This document shows positions 1 through 4,769 of a DNA stretch of 5,657 bases, one piece after another; the first letter of the stretch is position 1, and every line of letters begins with the position of its first letter. The stretch lies in assembly GCA_026786065.1 (NCBI GenBank), contig JAJAYS010000244.1, forward strand, positions 1 through 5,657. The letters run 5' to 3'. This DNA comes from Polaromonas sp. (GTDB taxonomy: Bacteria; Pseudomonadota; Gammaproteobacteria; Burkholderiales; Burkholderiaceae_C). A model generated the notes under the pieces. That model saw only the letters and a program-made list of their open reading frames with translations. It had not been told where the DNA came from and did no database searches. The translations under genes and the position numbers were made by a program.

Positions 1-50
1 CTTGGGGCGGCCCGGCGCTGCGCACCGTGGCCCCCACGATCTCCTCGTCC

Positions 51-75
51 CCGATCGCCCTGAGGTATCGAAGGG
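51..75. repeat. Dispersed-repeat core, copy 1
   Basis: The core reads ccgatcgccctgaggtatcg and continues aaggg. It contains a short inverted repeat, ccct (58-61) against aggg (72-75). It resembles the widespread proteobacterial intergenic repeat of the form CGCCCTGAG...TCGAAGGG. That resemblance is from memory; the inverted repeat and the second copy at 150-174 are seen directly. Confidence 0.5.
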
Positions 76-77
76 TT

Positions 78-99
78 CCCCCTGACGGGGTGCATTTTT
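78..99 (+). terminator. Weak terminator-like hairpin with T-run before ptsI
   Basis: The bases ccccctgacgggg (78-90) can form a 4-bp all-GC stem with a 5-base loop, and a run of five T follows at 95-99. It could end a transcript entering from the left of the window, for example from an upstream phosphotransferase gene. The stem is short and the T-run begins four bases after it, so support is weak. Confidence 0.25.
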
Positions 100-149
100 A
101 CTCGGGGCGGCCCTTAGGAAAAACAGTGGCCACCCCGCCGATAATCCCT

Positions 150-174
150 CCGACCACCCTGAGGTATCGACGGG
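150..174. repeat. Dispersed-repeat core, copy 2
   Basis: This is the second copy of the core, ccgaccaccctgaggtatcg continuing acggg. It shares the 14-mer ccctgaggtatcga with copy 1 but has cggg instead of aggg at the end, which weakens the terminal inverted repeat. It lies 32 bases before the ptsI start codon. Confidence 0.5.
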
Positions 175-205
175 TGCCCTCCGGGGCCGGGGTGGGGGTC
201 GACCA

Positions 206-1984
206 ATGACTTTTTCGGTCCACGGTCTGGCCGTTTCGCAGGGCATCGCTATCGGGCGGGCGGTGCTGGTCGCGTCGAGCCGAGCCGATGTTGCGCACTA
301 CTTCATCGAGGCCGGGCAGGGCGATGCCGAAGTGCAGCGCATCCGCTCGGCGCGCGATGCGGTCGCAGACGAGATCGCCAGGTTGCGCCGCGACCTGCCG
401 CGCGATGCCCCGCACGAACTTGACGCGATGCTCGACGTGCACCTGATGCTGCTGCAGGACGAGCAGCTGATTACCGGCATCAAGCACTGGATTTACGAGC
501 GCCACTACAACGCCGAATGGGCGCTGACCACGCAGTATGAAATCATCGCCCGGCAGTTCGACGACATGGAAGACCAGTACCTGCGCGAACGCAAGGCCGA
601 TCTGGAGCAGGTCGTCGAGCGCATCCTGCGCTTCATGAAGGGTGCGGCGCTGCCGGTGCTGCCGCTGGCGCCAGAACAGCGGGAACGGCGCGTCCGGCAA
701 ACCGATCTGCTGCTCGAGGACACGCTGGACGTGCCGCTGGTGCTGGTCGCCCACGACATCTCGCCAGCCGACATGCTGCAGTTCAAGCACAGCCTGTTCG
801 TCGGCTTCGCGACCGATGTCGGCGGCAAAACCGCCCATACCGCCATCGTGGCGCGCAGCATGGGCATTCCGGCGGTGGTCGGCGCGCGCAGCGCCAGCCA
901 GCTGATCGAGCAGGACGACTGGGTCATCATCGATGGTGATGCCGGCATCCTGATCGTCGATCCGTCGCCGATCATCCTGGCCGAGTACACCTTCAAACAG
1001 CGCCAGATCGCGCTCGAGCGCGAGCGTCTGCACCGGCTGCGGCACACACCGGCGGTCACGCTCGACGGTCAAAAGATCGAGTTGCTGGCCAACATCGAGA
1101 TGCCCGGCGATACGGCGGGCGCGGTGCGCGCCGGTGCCGTGGGCGTTGGGCTGTTTCGCAGCGAATTTTTGTTCATGGGACGCGACGGCAAGGACCAGGA
1201 CAGGCTGCCCGGCGAGGAAGAGCAGTACCGCGCCTACCGCGCCGCGGTCGAGGGCATGCACGGAATGCCGGGGACGATACGCACCGTCGATATCGGCTCC
1301 GACAAGCCGCTGGACCGGCTTGCAGGCAAGACGCAAGACGGCCAGCTCAACCCGGCGCTCGGCCTGCGGGCGATCCGCTGGAGCTTGGCTGACCCGCCGA
1401 TGTTCCTGACCCAGCTGCGCGCCATCTTGCGGGCGGCGGGCCACGGCCCGGTCAACCTGCTGGTGCCCATGCTGGCGCAGGCCAGCGAGATCCGACAGAC
1501 GCTGTCGCTGATCGACCACGCCCGGGCGACGCTCGACAACAAGGGCATCGCCAGCGGCCCGGTGAAGCTGGGCGCGATGATCGAGATTCCCGCCGCCGCG
1601 CTGATGGTCAAAATGTTCCTGAAGCATTTCGACTTTTTGTCGATTGGCACCAACGACCTGATCCAGTACACGCTGGCAATCGACCGCGCTGACGAGTCGG
1701 TCGCCCATCTGTATGACCCCTGCCACCCGGCGGTACTCGGCCTGATCGCCTCGACCATCGCCGAGTGCAACGCCCAGGGAAAGGCCGTCAGTGTGTGCGG
1801 CGAGATGGCCGGCGACGTCACCATGACCCGGCTGCTGCTCGGCCTCGGGCTTTGCAGCTTTTCAATGCACCCTTCACAGATCCTCGCGGTCAAGCAGCAG
1901 GTGTTACGCGCCGACGTCAGCAAGCTGAAGCCCTGGGCGCAGCAGGTGTTGCAGGCCGACGACCCGGCCGGCCTGATGGGCTGA
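206..1984 (+). CDS. ptsI: Phosphoenolpyruvate-protein phosphotransferase (PTS enzyme I)
   Basis: Cytoplasmic enzyme I takes phosphate from phosphoenolpyruvate onto a histidine and passes it to HPr, the first step of the phosphotransferase system. The protein has 592 residues, close to the family's ~575. Residues ~5-130 are the N-terminal, HPr-docking region. The phospho-histidine is H211 in GGKTAHTAIVAR. The C-terminal PEP-binding barrel shows GLFRSEFLF (315-323), RTVDIGSDKP (359-368), the metal ligands E460 in AMIEIP and D484 in GTNDLIQY, and the catalytic C531 in VCGEMAGD. It lacks a GAF domain, so it is the carbohydrate-type enzyme and not PtsP. The ATG at 206 fits the family N-terminus; only a G-run at 194-198 can serve as ribosome binding site. 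Ala before the active histidine replaces the usual Ser. No ptsH or EIIA gene is visible; in related bacteria they usually lie just upstream, beyond the left edge here. Confidence 0.95.
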   Translation: MTFSVHGLAVSQGIAIGRAVLVASSRADVAHYFIEAGQGDAEVQRIRSARDAVADEIARLRRDLPRDAPHELDAMLDVHLMLLQDEQLITGIKHWIYERHYNAEWALTTQYEIIARQFDDMEDQYLRERKADLEQVVERILRFMKGAALPVLPLAPEQRERRVRQTDLLLEDTLDVPLVLVAHDISPADMLQFKHSLFVGFATDVGGKTAHTAIVARSMGIPAVVGARSASQLIEQDDWVIIDGDAGILIVDPSPIILAEYTFKQRQIALERERLHRLRHTPAVTLDGQKIELLANIEMPGDTAGAVRAGAVGVGLFRSEFLFMGRDGKDQDRLPGEEEQYRAYRAAVEGMHGMPGTIRTVDIGSDKPLDRLAGKTQDGQLNPALGLRAIRWSLADPPMFLTQLRAILRAAGHGPVNLLVPMLAQASEIRQTLSLIDHARATLDNKGIASGPVKLGAMIEIPAAALMVKMFLKHFDFLSIGTNDLIQYTLAIDRADESVAHLYDPCHPAVLGLIASTIAECNAQGKAVSVCGEMAGDVTMTRLLLGLGLCSFSMHPSQILAVKQQVLRADVSKLKPWAQQVLQADDPAGLMG

Positions 1985-2008
1985 ACCCGGCCCCTCTTAG
2001 CGCTCCCA

Positions 2009-2027
2009 GCCCACTTGGCCAGTGGGC
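2009..2027 (+). other. Stem-loop 25 bases after the ptsI stop
   Basis: gcccact (2009-2015) and agtgggc (2021-2027) form a perfect 7-bp stem with the 5-base loop tggcc. There is no T-run behind it, so it is not a standard intrinsic terminator. It may protect the 3' end of the ptsI message or be incidental. Confidence 0.5.
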
Positions 2028-2063
2028 ATCCGGGCGCAGCGATTCCAGCCAGCCATTGTCTGT

Positions 2064-2093
2064 AACTGATTGTTTGCACTCACTCAGTTTTTT
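2064..2093 (+). terminator. Possible weak intrinsic terminator of ptsI
   Basis: aactga (2064-2069) pairs with tcagtt (2084-2089), and the T-run continues to 2093, giving six T in total. The stem is only 6 bp, AT-rich, with a 14-base loop, so it is weak. Its place about 80 bases after the ptsI stop and the T-run are the arguments for it. Confidence 0.3.
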
Positions 2094-2134
2094 GGGTTGT
2101 CGATCCAGACAGGTGAAACCGGGGTTTTCGACCC

Positions 2135-2157
2135 GCCGGCGAGCACACGCTACCGGC
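2135..2157 (+). other. GC-rich hairpin in the leader of the 100-residue gene
   Basis: gccgg (2135-2139) pairs with ccggc (2153-2157), and the inner agc (2142-2144) pairs with gct (2149-2151) around the loop acac. It lies about 160 bases before the start codon of the next gene. It would be part of a long leader if transcription starts upstream of it. Function unknown. Confidence 0.35.
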
Positions 2158-2306
2158 ATTTGGCTGCGTTTACCCACACGGATCAGCGTTACGCCGTCCT
2201 ACAAAATGACGCGCCACAGGCTTCGTTGTAACTTCGCCCAACGGGATTCCCTAAACCGGAGTGTTCTGGTTGAATCAAAGTGTTTCATCGACACGAAGTT
2301 ATTTAC

Positions 2307-2314
2307 AGGGAGGT
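2307..2314 (+). promoter_or_regulatory. Strong Shine-Dalgarno site for the 100-residue gene
   Basis: agggaggt contains a full GGAGG (2309-2313), four bases before the ATG at 2318. This fixes the start at 2318 in preference to the in-frame ATG at 2261, which has no such site. It is the best ribosome binding site in the window and suggests an efficiently translated small protein. Confidence 0.75.
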
Positions 2315-2317
2315 TTT

Positions 2318-2620
2318 ATGGCATTCGATCTTTTCGGCACCCGTCCCGACGCACACATTCGTAAAGCGCAGGAATACCTGCAGCAGGCGCATGTCGCCCG
2401 CATCGAGCACCAGACCGCAGCCGAGCACCATGCGGCGCTGGCCGCTATGTATGCAAACCGGGTCGCCTGGCTGGAAAGGGAGGTGTCCGAGTCGATTACC
2501 GGCGGTATGGCGTCGCTGCGGAGCAACGCCGCCAAGCCGGTCGAGACGATCAAGCGCAACACCGACCCGATCTTCACGCTGGCCCGTACCCCGCGTATCG
2601 GCGGCGAGGGCGTAGCCTGA
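2318..2620 (+). CDS. Small helical protein of unknown function (100 residues)
   Basis: I do not recognise this protein and assign no function. The start is chosen by the strong ribosome binding site just before it. The sequence begins MAFDLFGTRPDAHIRKAQEY. Residues ~10-58 are rich in Ala, Glu, Gln and His with no helix breakers and look like one long amphipathic helix or short coiled coil. H13, H25, H31, H37 and H38 fall in this stretch. The C-terminal part (60-100) is more polar and basic, with Gly and Pro, and probably less ordered. There is no signal peptide, membrane segment or cysteine, so it should be cytoplasmic. Codon use is like that of its neighbours. It stands alone: 333 bases after ptsI, and convergent with the transporter gene. 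A small structural or partner protein is possible but speculative. Confidence 0.75.
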   Translation: MAFDLFGTRPDAHIRKAQEYLQQAHVARIEHQTAAEHHAALAAMYANRVAWLEREVSESITGGMASLRSNAAKPVETIKRNTDPIFTLARTPRIGGEGVA

Positions 2621-2636
2621 GCGCCTGACCGGCTGC

Positions 2637-2666
2637 CGGCCGTGTTGCTTGCGGCAATGTTGGCCG
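2637..2666 (+). terminator. Long imperfect hairpin after the 100-residue gene
   Basis: cggcc (2637-2641) pairs with ggccg (2662-2666), and ttgc (2645-2648) pairs with gcaa (2654-2657) around the loop ttgcg. Three G-U pairs and one bulged base join the two stems, giving about 12 pairs. It starts 17 bases after the stop codon. No T-run follows on either strand, so it is either a Rho-assisted terminator or a 3'-end stabiliser. Confidence 0.4.
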
Positions 2667-2680
2667 CCTTGATCGTCCCA

Positions 2681-2746
2681 GTTGCTATGATTATAGTAGC
2701 TGCTAACGCGCGTATTAATTGGGCTACAGGCGCAAATAGCTCTTGA
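2681..2746. repeat. Comamonadaceae-type dispersed intergenic repeat
   Basis: This non-coding stretch between convergent genes reads gttgctatgattatagtagc, then tgctaacgcgcgtattaatt, then gggctacaggcgcaaatagc. The order of blocks (TTGCTAT, ATAG-AGCTGCTA-CGC, AT-rich spacer, GGGCTA-AGGC, ATAGCT) matches a short repeat I remember in many intergenic regions of Acidovorax, Polaromonas and Rhodoferax. It is more AT-rich than its surroundings and holds the palindrome acgcgcgt (2706-2713). The identification is from memory of the family. No second copy lies in this window. Confidence 0.55.
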
Positions 2747-2777
2747 TGTGAGCGGAATCGAGATAAGACGTTGATTT

Positions 2778-3641
2778 TTAGCGGCTGCGCAGCCCGATCA
2801 GCCCGGCACCGACGATCAACAAAGCCGCCACACCCAGACTTGCACTCCAGTCGCGCCCGCTGGTGAGCAGCAGCAGCGCGGTTGACGCCAGTGGCGTGCC
2901 GTAGCTCAACAAGCCGATGTGGCGCGGATCGCCTAACTTGAGCGCCCGGTCCCACAGATAAAACGCCCCGCCCAGCGGCCCAAGCCCGAGCGCCAGCAGC
3001 AAGCCAGCGTCGCGCCAGGACAGATCGGCGGCAGGCTCCAAAAGCCAGTGGCATAGCAGCGAAAGCGCACCCGAAACCAGGCCGAACAAGCCGACGGCAG
3101 CGGTCGCAAAACCCCGGCCAGCCAGCGCCAGGCGCTTGGTCTGCAAGGAGTAATTGGCCCAGATCAGCGCCGAGCCCAGCGCAAGCCCATAGCCGAGCGC
3201 GGCCCGGCCTTCCAAAGCCAGCGCGGCGCTGGCCTGCCGCGCCCCCAAAATCGCGACTGCCGCGCCGGCAAACCCGAGCAGCGCCGCCAGCACATGCGTG
3301 CCGCGCAGGCGCAGGCCAGGCACATACAGCGGTGCCAGCACCACGATGAACAGCGGCCACAAATAGTTGACCAAGTTCACCTCGACCGCCGGCGCCAGCC
3401 GAAGGCCGATAAACAGCAAAAAGTGAAAACCAAACAGCGTAAGCACGCCCAGCGCCAAGGTGCGCGGCGCCACCCGCCACAGGCTGTGGTCACGCAGTGC
3501 GGCCGGCACCGCCAGCAGGCCGCCGGTCATCAGCGCGATGCCAGTCAGCAAAAAAGGCGGCACATGCGCCAGCAGCACGCCAAGCGAGGCGAGCGCGGCC
3601 CAGAGGGCAACGGCGGCGAGGGCGTAAAGGTTGGCTGGCAT
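2778..3641 (-). CDS. DMT-superfamily EamA transporter, YddG-like exporter
   Basis: An inner-membrane protein of 287 residues with about ten hydrophobic segments (roughly 4-24, 29-48, 60-80, 86-107, 115-133, 147-164, 172-200, 212-230, 242-260, 266-284), arranged as two EamA repeats (~6-132 and ~148-283). EVNLVNYLWP (87-96) closely resembles EVGMVNYLWP of Escherichia coli YddG, an aromatic amino-acid exporter of 293 residues. WANYSL (161-166), FYLWDRALKLGD (227-238) and the LSYGTPLAST segment (245-254) also fit this subgroup. Small-metabolite export, perhaps of amino acids, is inferred; the substrate cannot be read from sequence. The ATG at 3641 is the first possible start after an in-frame TAA a few codons upstream, and its ribosome binding site is poor. 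It converges with the 100-residue gene and follows the broken ATPase gene on the same strand. Confidence 0.88.
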   Translation of the reverse strand: MPANLYALAAVALWAALASLGVLLAHVPPFLLTGIALMTGGLLAVPAALRDHSLWRVAPRTLALGVLTLFGFHFLLFIGLRLAPAVEVNLVNYLWPLFIVVLAPLYVPGLRLRGTHVLAALLGFAGAAVAILGARQASAALALEGRAALGYGLALGSALIWANYSLQTKRLALAGRGFATAAVGLFGLVSGALSLLCHWLLEPAADLSWRDAGLLLALGLGPLGGAFYLWDRALKLGDPRHIGLLSYGTPLASTALLLLTSGRDWSASLGVAALLIVGAGLIGLRSR

Positions 3642-3750
3642 CGATGAACTTTAAACATGACTCTGGCGACGTTGTGACACGCGCCTCAGGGGTAGCCGGC
3701 ACATCATCGGTCAGCCGTTTGTGATCTCCGGGCGCGGGCCGTCCGGCTGC

Positions 3751-4673
3751 GCTGGCTTTTTTGCCGAGTTATGCGGCGATGTCGCCCGACCGATACGGCC
3801 TTGCCCGCAGTTCGGCCATTCCCCGCAGGTAGCGCTTTTCGGCCGGCGTGGTCCGGTCCAGCCGGACCTTGAAAAAGTTCTCGTCCATAGACGCCATGGT
3901 CAGCGCCGAGGCGCGGTGAACGTCTTCCAGCGTGATTGAAGTCTGGCTGGCTGCGTTCCACACATGCTTGCCCCATTTCCTGCGAAAAGCAGGGGTAGCC
4001 CTGGGTTATTTCGAGGATCTCCTGCACCGCGTCATCGTTGAAATTAACCCCCAAGTCCCGCTCCGGCTTGCGAATCGCATTCTGCGCGGCCTGGTTGTCC
4101 AGCTTGTCCACCAGGGGTAGTCAAAAAGGCGTTCCGCGTACGATCTGGCTTCGCCGGCCAGGCGCAAAAGCTGCGGCAAACCGGCGCCGACTATCGTCAG
4201 CGGAAGTTTCAGGTGCGCGCAGTGGTGAAGTGCCGAAATCAGCACCGCGAACTGGTCTGGCCTGACGTGCTGCAGATCGTCGATAAAGATCAGCAGAACC
4301 GTGTCGGCTGCTTTGGCTGCATGACCGGTTTCGACCAGCAACGTGGTCAGATCGACCTTCAGGTTGCCGTTGTCGGCCAGCCTGGCCAGCGCCCGTAGTG
4401 CGTGGGGGCCAGCATGGCGTTCAGCGACTTGTTTTCTGGTGCCTCGATGCGCCCGGTGTGCATGCCGCTTGCGTCCGCGTCGGCCTGCATCCGGTTAAGC
4501 AAGACGGTTTTACCCACGCCGCGCAAGCCCACCATGATGATGCTTTTAGCCGTGTTGCCGATGCGAAGCCGCTCCGTCGACACCCGCAATTTCTATCGCA
4601 GCGCATCGCGGCCGGCCCGCTCAGGCGGCGGCGTGGCAGCGCCTGGGGTGTACGGGTCGGAGATCGGATGCAA
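3751..4673 (-). pseudogene. Decayed AAA/STAND-like P-loop ATPase gene
   Basis: The protein can be read only by joining pieces. Piece 1 (4673-~4398) starts at a TTG with SDPYTPGAATPPPERAGRDA, meets an in-frame TAG (4593-4595), then gives Walker A GLRGVGKTVLLNRM and IEAPENKSLNAMLAP. Piece 2 (~4402-4115) has LADNGNLKVDLTTLL, Walker B LLIFIDDLQHV, TIVGAGLPQLLRLAG and ERLFDYP. Piece 3 (~4116-3971) has DNQAAQNAIRKPERDLGVNF and ITQGYPCFSQEMG. Piece 4 (3969-3769) has WNAASQTSITLEDV, ENFFKVRLDR, AEKRYLRGMAEL and RPYRSGDIAA, then TAA (3769-3771). A family-like LGKKAS follows to 3751, but the usual C-terminus is gone. The order matches stand-alone ATPases (~350-400 residues) with a Walker A/B core and a winged-helix-like tail. 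About 45 residues between Walker A and LADNG seem missing compared with relatives I remember. The intact neighbours argue against a poor assembly. The original role is unknown; these ATPases are often encoded alone. Confidence 0.85.
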
Positions 4674-4692
4674 ATTTATAGGGAAATTAGCG

Positions 4693-4721
4693 AAGTTATG
4701 GTTATTTAATAACTATGCCAA
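4693..4721 (-). promoter_or_regulatory. Possible promoter of the decayed ATPase gene
   Basis: Read on the minus strand, TTGGCA (4721-4716) matches the sigma-70 -35 box at five of six bases. After a 17-base spacer comes TAACTT (4698-4693), which matches only three of six -10 positions. It lies directly before the inferred TTG start at 4673, in the most AT-rich part of the window. The spacing is good but the -10 is poor. Confidence 0.3.
4701..4713. promoter_or_regulatory. 13-base palindrome, operator-like
   Basis: gttatt, a central t and aataac form a perfect inverted repeat. It lies inside the spacer of the candidate promoter for the decayed ATPase gene, where a repressor could bind. No regulator family is assigned. 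AT-rich DNA produces such palindromes by chance fairly often. Confidence 0.35.
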
Positions 4722-4737
4722 CTTGACTATAAACAGC

Positions 4738-4767
4738 GTTCTCGCACCGCCAGTGCTCCGGAAGAAC
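4738..4767 (-). terminator. Possible lipA terminator hairpin
   Basis: On the minus strand, starting 2 bases after the lipA stop codon, gttct (4767-4763) pairs with agaac (4742-4738) and the inner gcac (4756-4753) pairs with gtgc (4747-4744). An asymmetric internal loop separates the two stems. A short T-containing stretch, tgttta, follows, but there is no real T-run. Position favours a role in ending lipA transcription; the structure is only moderate. Confidence 0.35.
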
Positions 4768-4769
4768 CC

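Larger units (their letters stand above)
4..200. repeat. Two imperfect tandem copies of a ~99-base intergenic unit
   Basis: Two copies lie head to tail, about 4-103 and 104-200. Each opens with the identical ten bases ggggcggccc (4-13 and 104-113). Each then has a gtggcc block (27 and 126) and the identical 14-mer ccctgaggtatcga (58-71 and 157-170), and ends in a G-rich tail. The offset is 100 at the first anchor and 99 at the others, so there is one net indel near the start. The stretch between anchors is diverged, so the duplication is not recent. The repeat runs to the start codon of ptsI and so forms its leader. Whether it acts in expression or is a passive intergenic repeat cannot be told from sequence. 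Confidence 0.75.
1985..2317. other. 333-base gene-free gap between ptsI and the 100-residue gene
   Basis: I see no convincing protein gene here on either strand. The gap holds a 7-bp stem-loop just after ptsI, a weak hairpin with a six-T run, a GC-rich hairpin at 2135-2157 and the ribosome binding site of the next gene. Base composition is more mixed than in the flanking genes. Two poor sigma-70 promoter matches exist near the end: TTGTAA at 2226 with cctaaa at 2249, and TTGAAT at 2270 without a good -10. Neither is strong enough to call. Confidence 0.6.

Noticed and set aside
3..209. An open plus-strand frame from the window edge whose TGA overlaps the ptsI ATG, suggesting a coupled upstream gene
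   Set aside because: The translation is Pro- and Arg-rich, repeats LRYRRVP only because the DNA repeat period of 99 is a multiple of three, and resembles no protein. It looks like non-coding repeat DNA that happens to stay open.
98..1726. A 542-residue minus-strand open frame opposite ptsI
   Set aside because: It is the shadow of ptsI: the composition is His-, Arg- and Gln-rich with no domain, and the plus frame has unmistakable enzyme I motifs throughout.
1917..2177. An 86-residue minus-strand frame spanning the end of ptsI and the gap
   Set aside because: No ribosome binding site, no recognisable motif, and half of it is antisense to ptsI.
2299..3480. A 393-residue minus-strand frame across the small gene, repeat and transporter
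   Set aside because: It is out of frame with the clearly membrane-spanning transporter, antisense to the well-supported 100-residue gene, and of biased Ala/Arg/Gly composition.
3751..4673. Programmed frameshifting as an explanation of the split ATPase
   Set aside because: Three frame changes, an in-frame TAG, a terminal TAA and an apparent internal deletion together fit decay. I saw no slippery site with a downstream structure that would account for all of them.
4723..4751. Plus-strand promoter from TTGACT at 4723
   Set aside because: The -35 match is good, but no -10 box lies at proper spacing and no plus-strand gene follows.
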